Part shown: positions 50,892 to 59,010 of the stretch, one piece after another
Numbering within the stretch: the first letter of the stretch is position 1
Layout: each line of letters starts with the position of its first letter
Source of the DNA: Micromonospora sp. WMMD1120
Lineage (GTDB): Bacteria > Actinomycetota > Actinomycetes > Mycobacteriales > Micromonosporaceae
NCBI RefSeq assembly: GCF_029626235.1
Contig: NZ_JARUBO010000005.1
Span: 5,304,001-5,368,000, forward strand
Direction: 5' to 3'
DNA: 64,000 nucleotides
Program-made: the position numbers and the translations under genes
The notes under the pieces: generated by a model
The model's input: the letters and a program-made list of their open reading frames with translations, nothing else
Told to the model about the DNA's origin: nothing
Databases searched by the model: none

Positions 50892-51136
50892 TTCGCACCG
50901 CCGCGGATCGCCTTGACGTAGTCGTCCAGCCACGCGGGCAGGCACTCGCAGTCGGTCTCGTCGTTGTGGTGGAAGCCGATGCACCGGTCGTCGACGCACC
51001 CGCACCGGTCGCCGCCCCACGGCTGGTCGCCGAAGTAGTGACGGGTGTAGCCGGCGATCGTGGTGCGTTCGCGGGCGGTCTCGCCGAACCACCACCACCT
51101 GATGATCTCGCGGGCCTGCTTCGTCAGCGTGCTCAC
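50888..51136 (-). CDS. Small Trp/Cys-rich protein
   Basis: 82 residues from a GTG (VSTLTKQAREIIRWWWFGET). GDQPWGGDRCGCVDDRCIGFHHNDETDCECLPAWLDDY holds five Cys and two His in a short span, probably a zinc-binding fold. No family recognised. Overlaps both neighbours by 4 bp. Confidence 0.6.
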   Translation of the reverse strand: MSTLTKQAREIIRWWWFGETARERTTIAGYTRHYFGDQPWGGDRCGCVDDRCIGFHHNDETDCECLPAWLDDYVKAIRGGAK

Positions 51137-51396
51137 TGTCCACCGCCGAGGTTGCCGGTGCGGTAGACGTAGACCTCGGAGCATGTGCGGTCGACGCCCG
51201 GCGCCATCTCGATCCGGTAGGCCGTCATGTCGGCCGCCCACGCCGCCGCGATCACGTCCGGCTCGTGGGCGTCGCAGGCGTAGACCGACGCGTCGAGGGA
51301 GCCGAAGGCGTCGCCGGCGGGGTCGGGGGTGTAGATCTCGATGCGCCCGGTGGCCGGCTGGTCGCACACGGGCAGGGGGAACGGTATCTTCTTCAC
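51133..51396 (-). CDS. Hypothetical protein, first gene of leftward operon
   Basis: 87 residues from the GTG at 51396, with GGAGG 6 nt upstream (VKKIPFPLPVCDQPATGRIE). Contains CDQPATGRIEIYTPDPAGDA, YACDAHEPDVIAAAWAADMT and TCSEVYVYRTGNLGGGQ; a C-x(n)-C-x-x-H arrangement is possible as a metal site. It leads the five-gene unit 51396-49505, so its upstream 75 bp should hold the promoter. Confidence 0.6.
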   Translation of the reverse strand: MKKIPFPLPVCDQPATGRIEIYTPDPAGDAFGSLDASVYACDAHEPDVIAAAWAADMTAYRIEMAPGVDRTCSEVYVYRTGNLGGGQ

Positions 51397-51471
51397 GGGT
51401 CGCCTCCACGGGGCGGTCAAGTCGTCCCTGGGCGGTGGGTGAGATCACCGTCCCGGGGGCGCGTTACTGGG

Positions 51472-51648
51472 TCAGCGGCGCCGGTAGCGGTTCGCCGTGA
51501 TGAGCGTCTGCGGGATCCACACCGCGGCGAGCGCGATGATCACCGAGCCGCGCGGGTCCCACTCCAGGCCGAGCATCGCGGCCAAGCCGAGGACGAACGC
51601 GACGCCCAGCGCCACTGCGATCAGGAGAGCTACGAAGACGGTCTTCAC
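51472..51648 (-). CDS. Small two-helix membrane protein
   Basis: 58 residues from the GTG at 51648. Hydrophobic stretches VKTVFVALLIAVALGVAFVL and SVIIALAAVWIPQTL flank a short loop, ending in NRYRRR. No family recognised. It is the outermost gene at the right end of the prophage, 75 bp before the operon leader and near the attR arm sites. Confidence 0.5.
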   Translation of the reverse strand: MKTVFVALLIAVALGVAFVLGLAAMLGLEWDPRGSVIIALAAVWIPQTLITANRYRRR

Positions 51649-51667
51649 GACTGGCCACCCCTTGGCG

Positions 51668-51680
51668 TCGTGGGCACATC
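51668..51680. promoter_or_regulatory. Right copy of 13-bp repeat, possible integrase arm site
   Basis: TCGTGGGCACATC, identical to 28743-28755, followed at 51682-51690 by a further TGGGCACAT. The DNA from 51649 to 51795 otherwise holds a palindrome-like GGTCAGCGACC (51775-51785), which resembles GGTCGCTGACC near attL (28694). Confidence 0.45.
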
Positions 51681-51795
51681 CTGGGCACATGGCACCGGGA
51701 GCCCGCGCGATTTGATGAGAGATAGCGAGTGGCCGTTGTGGCTGCTCACAGGCCCTTTCGAGCCGTCACCGCAGGTCAGCGACCTGCGCGATTCT

Positions 51796-51807
51796 CTTCA
51801 ACGCCAA
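51796..51807. repeat. attR core with original metH ending
   Basis: CTTCAACGCCAA followed by GTGA, so host codons Phe-Asn-Ala-Lys(AAG)-TGA (51797-51811) are still readable. Joining this to the left metH part restores the uninterrupted gene. Confidence 0.85.
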
Positions 51808-51850
51808 GTGACGCTCTGCGTCGGGGTGCGCCCGACGTGGTCGGGTTTAG

Positions 51851-52204
51851 ATGGATCGAAGGTGGGCAGTCTGGACGGTGCGGATTGACGTCAACGAACC
51901 GGACGCTGTCGAATTGTTCTGGGATGGGATGCGGGAGGCTGCCGCCGCCGCTGCCCGGCACCAGGACGACGGCCTGTACCGGGCCATCGTCAAGATCGGT
52001 AAGTCGGCGCTGGCGCAGGGCGTCGAGCTGGTGCCGTCCAGTGGCTTCTTCCTCAAGTGCCCGGTGTGCAGCGCGCAGTCCGGCCAGCGTTGCGTCAACG
52101 CGCCCGGCCACCCCCTCCAGGAGAACCGACTCCACCCCGAGCGCGTCGAGTTGAGCGCGAGGACGATCAGGGGAGAGGTGCCTCTCCCCGAGCCACTCGG
52201 CTGA
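51851..52204 (+). CDS. Hypothetical zinc-finger-like protein
   Basis: 117 residues from the ATG at 51851; a GTG at 51878 is an alternative. The N-terminus (VRIDVNEPDAVELFWDGMRE) is helical, the middle has KCPVCSAQSGQRCVNAPGHP, a C-x-x-C ... C ... H set as in small zinc fingers of actinobacterial proteins. It begins about 40 bp after the displaced metH stop, so before integration it was the next gene after metH. Confidence 0.5.
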   Translation: MDRRWAVWTVRIDVNEPDAVELFWDGMREAAAAAARHQDDGLYRAIVKIGKSALAQGVELVPSSGFFLKCPVCSAQSGQRCVNAPGHPLQENRLHPERVELSARTIRGEVPLPEPLG

Positions 52205-52283
52205 CGCCCGCGCGCGTCCGCCGCCACTGTCGGATCACATGCTGAAGAACAGACGCCAGAAGTGTTCTGATCAGTGCGCCGTC

Positions 52284-52694
52284 TCACAGCCGCTGTTGCC
52301 ACCAGGGGGCGCTCGGGTCGGCCCAGGGGTTGGCGAGTGTTCTGCTGAGGAACCGGTCGTCGGCCGCTTCGACGACCGATCTGAGCTCGCGCGCGGTTCG
52401 TCGAGGTAACGCCCGTAGGGCGAGGTCCAACACGTGGCGATGGTGCGAGGTGCAGCCGCACGGGCACCCGCCGAACTCGTCCAGCAGGTCGCTGGCCGGT
52501 CCACGCGCCTGCCGGCTCCAGCCGCGGAGGGCGCGGGCGATGTCGCCGAGGCGTAACCGCTTGTCCCGGCGCTCCAGCCGGACGATGTCGGCCGCGACTT
52601 TGCCGGACACGCCGGGAATGTGTCCGCGACGGTCGTGTGCCTGTCGACGACTGGGTGTTGCGGCGCGTAGCGCCGCCGGCCGTCTACGCGGCAC
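52284..52694 (-). CDS. Hypothetical Cys/His-containing protein
   Basis: 136 residues; the true start is uncertain (the first ~25 residues are Arg-rich and may not be translated). HIPGVSGKVAADIVRLERRD, LLDEFGGCPCGCTSHHRHVLDLALRALPRRTARELRSVVEAADDRFLSRTL and the final WADPSAPWWQQRL form a pattern I recall from actinobacterial hypotheticals ending in PWW. The CPCG...HHRH cluster may bind metal. Confidence 0.5.
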   Translation of the reverse strand: MPRRRPAALRAATPSRRQAHDRRGHIPGVSGKVAADIVRLERRDKRLRLGDIARALRGWSRQARGPASDLLDEFGGCPCGCTSHHRHVLDLALRALPRRTARELRSVVEAADDRFLSRTLANPWADPSAPWWQQRL

Positions 52695-52884
52695 GGTCCC
52701 TTCGTTGCACAGCCATGCGGGGAATTCTCACACACATCGACAGTGGGGCACCTGCGATTATCCTGGCGCGGGTCGGACCGAGGAATGGGACCGCGTGGTC
52801 GAGGGCGCGGCGTCCGCCGGCCGGCGCTGCCCGCCGTGATCCCTGCCACCCGCGCCGAGTGCCTCGTCGGGGCACACTTGCCCG

Positions 52885-53739
52885 GTGGAACGTCAGGAGT
52901 TCGGTGCCGCCGTGCGCCAGTTGCGGGAGAGCACCGCCCCGGAGAGGGTCGGCCTGCCGGTCGGCCGTCGACGGACGCGGGGGTTGCGGCGGGAGGAACT
53001 CGGCGAGCTCGCCGGGATGTCCGCGGACTACGTACGCCGGTTGGAGCAGGGGCGCAGCCATCCGTCGGCCGGGGTGGTGAACGCCATCGCCCGCGCCCTG
53101 CGGACCGGTCGGGCCGAGTACGAGAGGCTCTGCGCGCTGGCCGGGTACGCCGCCGCGGACGGGCAGGTGCCGACCGAGGTCGGTCCGGGTGCGATGCGGT
53201 TGCTCGAGCGGTTCGGCGACACTCCGATGTTCGTGTCGGACGCGGCGATGAACCTGGTCGCCGTGAACGGGGCCTTCCTGGCGCTGGGGCACTGGCAGCT
53301 CACCGGTGACCCGTGGGAGTGGAACATCGCCTGGCGGTCGTTCTGCGATCCCTTCGACGGTTTCAAGCAGTCCGCTGCCGACGCGACCGATCATGAGGCG
53401 GTCCTGGTCGCCCGGCTGAGGAGCGCGCGGTTGCGCTACCCCGCCGACGCGTCGCTCGCCGCGCTGGTGGACGAGCTGCGCAGTCGCAGCCGCCGGTTCG
53501 ACGACCTGTGGCGGGTGCCGCGAGCGGTGGTCGCCCACGAGAGCAGTGCCGCGTTCATCCATCCCGACGCGGGGGCGGTCACGCTGCTCGGCAGCATGCT
53601 CGCCATCCCGGGCGACGACCTGGCGGCGCTGATGCTCACCGCGGCGCCCGGCTCGGCCGACGCGGCGCGTCTCGCCGAGATCGTCGGTGCTGCCGTCGAA
53701 CCGACCATCGTCAGGGTGGGCCAAGCCGGCCCAGGCTAA
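52885..53739 (+). CDS. XRE-family regulator with MmyB-like ligand domain
   Basis: 284 residues from a GTG. RTRGLRREELGELAGMSADYVRRLEQGRSHPSAGVV is the N-terminal helix-turn-helix with the RRxEL(A)xLAGxS pattern; the C-terminal PAS-like MmyB domain has FVSDAAMNLVAVNGAFLALG and RSRRFDDLWRVPRAV. Such proteins often control an adjacent oxidoreductase; the quinone oxidoreductase gene follows 65 bp downstream on the same strand. Confidence 0.9.
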   Translation: MERQEFGAAVRQLRESTAPERVGLPVGRRRTRGLRREELGELAGMSADYVRRLEQGRSHPSAGVVNAIARALRTGRAEYERLCALAGYAAADGQVPTEVGPGAMRLLERFGDTPMFVSDAAMNLVAVNGAFLALGHWQLTGDPWEWNIAWRSFCDPFDGFKQSAADATDHEAVLVARLRSARLRYPADASLAALVDELRSRSRRFDDLWRVPRAVVAHESSAAFIHPDAGAVTLLGSMLAIPGDDLAALMLTAAPGSADAARLAEIVGAAVEPTIVRVGQAGPG

Positions 53740-53804
53740 CCGCGCCGACTCCGGCCAGATTGGGTGACGTCCGCGAGCGACACCCGACGAGAGCAGGTCC
53801 AGTG

Positions 53805-54749
53805 ATGAAGGCAGTACGTTTCCACGAGTTCGGCGGTCCCGAGGTCCTCCGCTACGAGGATGTCGACCGGCCTACCCCGGGTGCCGGTCAGGTCCGGATC
53901 CGGGTTGCCGCGACGTCGTTCAACGGTGTCGACGGCAACATCCGGGCCGGCTTCATGCAGGGTCCGATCCCGGTCGAGCTGCCGCACACTCCCGGCCTCG
54001 ACGTCTCCGGCACCGTCGACGCGGTGGGTGACGGCGTGCATGACGTCGCGGTCGGCGACCGGGTCGTCGGCTTCCTGCCGATGACGGGGACGGGAGCGTC
54101 CGCGGAGTACGTGATCGCGCCGGCGGAGATCCTGACCGGGGCACCCGGGAACATCCCGTTGGCCGACGCGGCGGCGCTCCCGCTGGTGGGCCTGACCGCG
54201 TGGCAGGCGCTGTTCGACCACGGCAAGCTGACCGCCGGCCAGCGGGTGCTGATCAACGGCGCCGGAGGTGCGGTCGGCGGCTACGCCGTGCAGCTGGCCA
54301 GGGAGATCGGCGCCCGGGTGATCGCCACGGGCAGCCCGCGCAGCGTCGAGCGGGTCAGGGCGGCGGGTGCGGACGAGGTGATCGACCACACCACCACCGA
54401 CGTGACAGCGGCGGTGACCGAGCCGGTCGACCTGGTCCTCAACCTCGCGCCGGTCACCCCGGAGCGGTTGGCCGCGCTGGTCACGGTGATCCGCGACGGC
54501 GGCACCCTGGTCAACAGCACCGTCTGGATGCCCGCTCCCTCCGACGAGAGGCGCGGGGTACGGGGCATCGACATGTTCGTGCGCAGCGACGCCGACCAAC
54601 TCGCCGACCTGGTCGCCCGCGTCGGCACCGGTGAGCTGCGCGTCGACGTCGGCGAGCGGGTGCCGCTGGCCGATCTGCCGGCCCTGCACGCGCGGGCCGC
54701 CGAGAATGAGTTGCCGGGCAAGGTCGTCGTCCTCGCTCCCACGGCCTGA
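53805..54749 (+). CDS. NADP-dependent quinone oxidoreductase (MDR, zinc-free)
   Basis: 314 residues from the ATG at 53805. MKAVRFHEFGGPEVLRYEDV, TSFNGVDGNIRAGFM, LPHTPGLDVSGTVDAVGDGV, VLINGAGGAVGGYAVQLA (NADPH-binding Gly motif) and ARVIATGSPRSVERVRAAGADEVIDH define the medium-chain reductase fold without structural or catalytic zinc Cys, as in QOR/zeta-crystallin-type enzymes. Substrate unknown; regulated perhaps by the MmyB-type protein before it. Confidence 0.92.
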   Translation: MKAVRFHEFGGPEVLRYEDVDRPTPGAGQVRIRVAATSFNGVDGNIRAGFMQGPIPVELPHTPGLDVSGTVDAVGDGVHDVAVGDRVVGFLPMTGTGASAEYVIAPAEILTGAPGNIPLADAAALPLVGLTAWQALFDHGKLTAGQRVLINGAGGAVGGYAVQLAREIGARVIATGSPRSVERVRAAGADEVIDHTTTDVTAAVTEPVDLVLNLAPVTPERLAALVTVIRDGGTLVNSTVWMPAPSDERRGVRGIDMFVRSDADQLADLVARVGTGELRVDVGERVPLADLPALHARAAENELPGKVVVLAPTA

Positions 54750-54794
54750 GCCACCCGAGTCGCTGTAGCACCGAAGCCTCGAAGGAGAACCAGA

Positions 54795-55295
54795 GTGATT
54801 CCCGACGACGATCCGTCCCGTTCGCTGACCGTGGCCGACCCCGACGATCCCGGTACGACCTACATCTCGTTGGTCGGCAACACCTACGGCATGTTGATCA
54901 CTGGTGAGCAGACCAACGGCAGGTACTGCCTGATCGACATGCGCGTCCCCGACGGTGGCGGGCCGCCGCCGCACCGGCACGACTTCGAGGAGATGTTCAC
55001 GATCCTGGAGGGCGAGATCGAGTTCACCTTCCGGGGTGAGCGGCACACCGTACGGGCCGGCTCCACTGTCAACATCCCGGCCAACGCGCCGCACCACTTC
55101 CGCAACGTCTCGGGAGCGCCGGCCCGGATGCTCTGCATGTGCACACCGGCCGGGCAGGACGAGTACTTCATGCGCATCGGTGACGTGGTCGCGGGCAAGG
55201 ACGCGCCGCCGCCGCGGCTGACACCGGACGAGATGGCGGAGCGCCGCCGCCGCGCGGCGGACCTGGCCTCGACGTACCGCAGCGAGTTCCTCTGA
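54795..55295 (+). CDS. Cupin-domain protein
   Basis: 166 residues from a GTG with AAGGAGAA upstream. GGGPPPHRHDFEEMFTILEGEIEF supplies the HxH...E set and VRAGSTVNIPANAPHHFRNVS the second-motif His of a mononuclear metal cupin. The C-terminal ~40 residues are a helix with GKDAPPPRLTPDEMAERRRRA. Forms a likely unit with the oxidoreductase 45 bp upstream. Reaction unknown. Confidence 0.88.
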   Translation: MIPDDDPSRSLTVADPDDPGTTYISLVGNTYGMLITGEQTNGRYCLIDMRVPDGGGPPPHRHDFEEMFTILEGEIEFTFRGERHTVRAGSTVNIPANAPHHFRNVSGAPARMLCMCTPAGQDEYFMRIGDVVAGKDAPPPRLTPDEMAERRRRAADLASTYRSEFL

Positions 55296-55357
55296 CCCCG
55301 GCCTGGACGACCCGACGACGTCCGGCGGATGTCGGTTGGGTCGACCCGCGGGAACGC

Positions 55358-56278
55358 TCAGCGGTCGTTGTCGGCGGGGAAGGTCTCGCGCAGCGCCGCG
55401 TCCAGCGAGCGGCCGGTGGTCGGCTCGACGAACAGGTCGGTGAGCAGGAGGTCGGCGACATGGCGGGGGTTGATTCCCGACTCCTTGCCGCCGAGGGCCT
55501 GCGCCGCGCCGCCGAGGCGGAGGGCGGCCCGCGCCACGCCCGCCGGTAGGCGGGCGACGCGGCGGCGCCGACCGACCGCCTCGGCGATGCGGGCGAGCAT
55601 GTCGGCCCAGGTGAGGTTGACGTCGGCGACCGGGATGTCCGCGCCGCTGGCCTGTTCCAGGGCGTCGACCGCGATGTCCGCGACGCTGCGGGCCGAGGCC
55701 GCGGCGCTGCCACCGGTGGGGGCGACCAGAGGGGTACGCGAGCGCGCCCACCGATCCAGCGGACCGGACCAGTTGGGCAGCCGGTCGCCGGCGCGACCGA
55801 AGACGAAGGGCAGCTCCAGGACGGCGACCGGCAGGTCCGGGCCGGCCGCCGCGCGCCCCTCCCGGGCCTGCTCCAGCCGGCAGCGGATGTACGTGTGCCG
55901 CTCGGCGAGACGCCACCGTGGGTGCAGCCTGTCGAAGTAGGTGTAGTAGGAGCCCATGACGACGGCCCTGGTCAGGCCCTCCAGGCGGGCGGCGGTGCAC
56001 AGGCGGACCACCGGTTCGACGTTGTCCTGGCGGAACCGGGGGTAGATCGGTCGGGGCAGCGGTCGCTGCTCGTCGGTGCGGGTGGCGTACACGACACCGT
56101 CGTGGCCGGCCAGCAACGACCGCAGGTCGTCGACGGAGGCGGCGCCGACGTCGGCCAGGTGGTCGACGCCCGGTCGGGCGGTACGCGCCACGGTGGTCGC
56201 GGTGTGGCCGCGCTCGCGCAGCACGTTCACCACCTGGGCGCCGATCAGGCCACTGCCACCGATCACGAGAATCCGCAC
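55358..56278 (-). CDS. NAD(P)-dependent epimerase/dehydratase-family protein
   Basis: 306 residues from the GTG at 56278. VRILVIGGSGLIGAQVVNVL is the Rossmann GxxGxxG; VVMGSYYTYFDRLHPRWRLA holds a Tyr in place of the usual YxxxK (followed by AERHTYIRCRLEQA), suggesting an atypical extended SDR that may lack classic catalysis. The C-terminal DVNLTWADMLARIAEAVGRR is a substrate-domain helix. Convergent with the cupin gene. Confidence 0.8.
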   Translation of the reverse strand: MRILVIGGSGLIGAQVVNVLRERGHTATTVARTARPGVDHLADVGAASVDDLRSLLAGHDGVVYATRTDEQRPLPRPIYPRFRQDNVEPVVRLCTAARLEGLTRAVVMGSYYTYFDRLHPRWRLAERHTYIRCRLEQAREGRAAAGPDLPVAVLELPFVFGRAGDRLPNWSGPLDRWARSRTPLVAPTGGSAAASARSVADIAVDALEQASGADIPVADVNLTWADMLARIAEAVGRRRRVARLPAGVARAALRLGGAAQALGGKESGINPRHVADLLLTDLFVEPTTGRSLDAALRETFPADNDR

Positions 56279-56387
56279 GCCGCATCGTCCACTCAGGAGG
56301 CCGGTGGCTGTCAAGTCTCCGGGCCGCGGCGGTGCGGATGCGGCGGCGGCCCGGTACGACGAGAATGTGCACCCGGAGGTGATCGCG

Positions 56388-56816
56388 ATGAGCGCACCGG
56401 AGAGCGTGCCCCGGCTGGGGTCGGTGGTGTTCGACGGCACCGACGCGCGGGCCCTGGCGGAGTTCTATCGACACCTGCTCGGCTACGTGTACCGGCCCGG
56501 CGACGAGCCACCGGCGGCCGGTCAGGACGACGAGCGTGGTCGGGACTGGTTGGTGCTGAGGTCTCCCGACGGCGGCTCCCAGCTCGCGTTCCAGCAGGTG
56601 GACGATCTGCCGGAAGCGACCTGGCCGAAGAACGACGTCCCCCAGCAGCTGCATCTGGATCTGACCGTCGGGTCGGTGCCGGAGTTGCTGGTGCAGCACG
56701 AGCGCGTGCTGCGCCTCGGCGGCCGGTTGCGGTACGACCGCATCGAGGACCCGGAGGAACCGCTGCGCGTGTACGCCGACCCGGCGGGTCATCCGTTCTG
56801 CATACTCGTGGGGTGA
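56388..56816 (+). CDS. VOC/glyoxalase-family protein
   Basis: 142 residues from the ATG at 56388, with a near-perfect ribosome site GGAGGTGATC. VPRLGSVVFDGTDARALAEFYRHLLGYVY, LAFQQVDDLPEATWPKNDVPQQLHLDLTVGSV and PLRVYADPAGHPFCILVG are the two beta-alpha-beta-beta-beta modules of the VOC fold, with His and Glu-type ligand positions partly kept. Function unknown, common in actinobacteria. Confidence 0.88.
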   Translation: MSAPESVPRLGSVVFDGTDARALAEFYRHLLGYVYRPGDEPPAAGQDDERGRDWLVLRSPDGGSQLAFQQVDDLPEATWPKNDVPQQLHLDLTVGSVPELLVQHERVLRLGGRLRYDRIEDPEEPLRVYADPAGHPFCILVG

Positions 56817-56871
56817 CGTCGGCGAGTATGCCGTCCACATCGGTGGGTGGGGCGGGGAGACGGGGTTGGGG

Positions 56872-57456
56872 ATGCCGGAGCCGCGTGCCTTCTGGGTGGA
56901 CGAGCAGTTCGACCGTGAGCACGGCGTCGACGGGCGCGGCCGGTACGAGGCCGAGGTGCTCGCCCGGGTCGACGAGTTCGCCGACGCCTGGGGCGACATC
57001 GCGCCGGTGACGTTCGCGGCGACGGCCTGGCGGTTGGCCAGCGGGCTGTCGCCCGGCTTCGTCCGCTGGCACCGGCGCATCATCTCGGCAACCTGCGCCC
57101 GCAGCCCGTGGGACGGCAGCATGGTGTGCGCGGTGACAGTGGCGTCTCCCTGGCCGGCCGAACTCACCTGGACCAGGCAGTGGCAGCGCGACCGGGGCTG
57201 GCAGGACTGGCCCCGGCTGTTCGGCCAGTTCACCACGCCCACCGAGCAGGACCGGACGCGTCGGCCGCACCTGCGCGCCCTGCTCGCGGTGGAGGCGCCC
57301 GTCCCGCTCGGCGACCTGCCGCCCGCGCCGGCCGGGCCGGGGGACGACGTCGCGTCCACCGCGCGTCGGGCCGTCGTCGTGCTGGCCCGGGAACTCAACG
57401 ACCTGCTCGCCCCGATGACCGGCCAACTCGACGCGGGGGTGCCGGCGCAGTCGTGA
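56872..57456 (+). CDS. Hypothetical protein
   Basis: 194 residues from the ATG at 56872; the TTG six bases earlier is less likely (MPEPRAFWVDEQFDREHGVD). Contains FADAWGDIAPVTFAATAWRL, WHRRIISATCARSPWDGSMV, LTWTRQWQRDRGWQDWPRLF and a C-terminal helix RRAVVVLARELNDLLAPM. Mixed alpha/beta with no motif I recognise. Same strand as the VOC gene, 55 bp after it. Confidence 0.6.
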   Translation: MPEPRAFWVDEQFDREHGVDGRGRYEAEVLARVDEFADAWGDIAPVTFAATAWRLASGLSPGFVRWHRRIISATCARSPWDGSMVCAVTVASPWPAELTWTRQWQRDRGWQDWPRLFGQFTTPTEQDRTRRPHLRALLAVEAPVPLGDLPPAPAGPGDDVASTARRAVVVLARELNDLLAPMTGQLDAGVPAQS

Positions 57457-57507
57457 GCCCGCCGCGCGGGGCACACCGCCGCCGCGACCGCCGGTACTGT
57501 CGTCCGG

Positions 57508-58464
57508 GTGGACCTGGACGACATCGCCGCCCGGCTCGGGGTGCCCGTCGAGGAGGTCGAGCGCGTCCACCGGCTCGCCGGCGACCGGCCGTCGGCTCCG
57601 CTGCCGGCCAAGGCCGACGCGCCCGCGATGCTGGACCGGCTCGCGGTGCCACCGACCGACGCGGCCGAGATCATGCGGGGTTGGCCCGACCCCGACTCCC
57701 CGCTGTGGACGCCCGAGCTGCGCTGGCTGCTGGACCGCACGATCGCCCTGGTCCGCGCCGACCTCGCCGGCTACGAGTGGCTGCCGCCCGGCCCGGACCT
57801 GCCGCGCGACCGGGGGCCGGCCTGGCGGCACCTCTTCGTCTACGCGTACCTGGCGCTCGTCGACGTGGTGCGGGCCTACCACACCGAGCACGGCATCCCC
57901 GACGCCGTGTCCTGGGTGACCCTCGCGGACCTGGGCCGCAACCTCGCGATCGACAGGCGGATGCACGGCGAGGGCTGGCCGATCATGCAGAGCTGGCTGA
58001 CGCTGCACGTGCGGGGCAGCGTCTACGAGTTGGGCCGGCTCCAGCACCAGCGCGGCGACGGCGCCATCGGCCTGCACGTCCCCGATTCCGGGCCGCTGAC
58101 CCCGGAGGCCGTCGCGGCGTCACTCGACGAGGCCCGCGCGTTCTTTCCCCGGCACTTCCCCGACGAGCGCTACACGGCGTTCTCCTGCGCCTCGTGGCTG
58201 CTCGACCCGCAGCTACGGGAATACCTCCCGGCGGACTCCAACATCATCCGGTTCCAGCGGATGTTCGAGTTGGAGCCCTACCGGGAGGACGACGGCCCGA
58301 ACGGCGACGTCGAGGTGCTGCGGTTCGGGTTCCGCACGTTGAGCACGCCGTTGGACGAGTTGCCCCGCCGCACCGCGCTCCAGCGGGCGATCATCGACCA
58401 CCTGCGCGCCGGCGGGCACTGGCACTGGCGCCACGGCCGCTTCCCGCTCCAGCGCCGTCGGTGA
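57508..58464 (+). CDS. Acyltransferase-domain (GNAT-like C-terminal) protein
   Basis: 318 residues from a GTG. The N-terminal helical domain (DIAARLGVPVEEVERVHRLA) and a C-terminal half with RGSVYELGRLQHQR, IGLHVPDSGPLTPEAVAASL, FFPRHFPDERYTAFSCASWLLDPQLREYLP and SNIIRFQRMFEL match the actinobacterial NAT_N/GNAT_C (DUF5596) proteins as I recall them. The GNAT-like part lacks an obvious acetyl-CoA loop, so enzymatic activity is uncertain. Confidence 0.8.
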   Translation: MDLDDIAARLGVPVEEVERVHRLAGDRPSAPLPAKADAPAMLDRLAVPPTDAAEIMRGWPDPDSPLWTPELRWLLDRTIALVRADLAGYEWLPPGPDLPRDRGPAWRHLFVYAYLALVDVVRAYHTEHGIPDAVSWVTLADLGRNLAIDRRMHGEGWPIMQSWLTLHVRGSVYELGRLQHQRGDGAIGLHVPDSGPLTPEAVAASLDEARAFFPRHFPDERYTAFSCASWLLDPQLREYLPADSNIIRFQRMFELEPYREDDGPNGDVEVLRFGFRTLSTPLDELPRRTALQRAIIDHLRAGGHWHWRHGRFPLQRRR

Positions 58465-58610
58465 CGGTCCAGCGGGTCGGCGACATACCGGGGCGCGTCC
58501 GCGGGCCGTCGTCAGGGCGATGACGCCCCCACGTCACCGCGACGGACAGTGCTCGGAAACTCGCCAGGACGGGCCGCGTCCTGGCAGCTGAGGAGATCGG
58601 AGAGCAGCAC

Positions 58611-58934
58611 ATGGCCGACATCACCCTTCCCAAGGCTGTCGAGAACTTCGTCGCGGCCATCAACGCGCACGACGCGAACGCGCTGGCCGCGGTCTTCGGC
58701 GACGGGGCCACCGTGCGCGATGTGGGGACGACCTACGCTGGCACGGCCGAGATCCGCGACTGGATCCAGCGACAACTGATCAACCCCAGGATCGTGATCA
58801 CGCCGACCTCGTTCGCGGGTGACCGGCTGGTGGCCTCCGGGGACGGAGACTTCCCCGGCGCGCCGCTGTCCTTCGCCCTGGTGTTCGGCATCAAGGACGA
58901 CCAGGTCACCAACCTCGCCATCGACCCCGTCTGA
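58611..58934 (+). CDS. NTF2-fold/SnoaL-like protein
   Basis: 107 residues, with GGAG upstream. LPKAVENFVAAINAHDANALAAVFGDGATVRDVGTTYAGTAEIRDWI and LSFALVFGIKDDQVTNLAI give the alpha+beta cone of the NTF2-like superfamily; such small proteins are isomerases, hydrolases or binding proteins of unknown ligand. Single gene. Confidence 0.85.
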   Translation: MADITLPKAVENFVAAINAHDANALAAVFGDGATVRDVGTTYAGTAEIRDWIQRQLINPRIVITPTSFAGDRLVASGDGDFPGAPLSFALVFGIKDDQVTNLAIDPV

Positions 58935-59010
58935 CGCGGCACCGGCCGAGCGGGCCGACGTCCACTGCGGCCATCCGGTTGCGGGCGGCCCGTCTCGTCG
59001 AACGCGCGGG

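Larger units (their letters stand above)
28661..51807. mobile_element. Compact siphovirus-type prophage inserted in metH 3' end
   Basis: Bounded by direct repeats of CTTCAACGCCAA. It contains tyrosine integrase, repressor, excisionase, replication helicase, HNH nuclease, large terminase, portal-protease-capsid fusion, connector and tail genes, tape measure, tail tip, endolysin and holin-like genes. One core plus contents is about 23.1 kb, small for a tailed phage. The structural module appears intact, so the element may be inducible. A small terminase subunit was not recognised. Confidence 0.9.

Noticed and set aside
53736..57740. 1334-codon minus-strand open frame
   Set aside because: It crosses several well-supported genes on both strands and has shadow-like composition.
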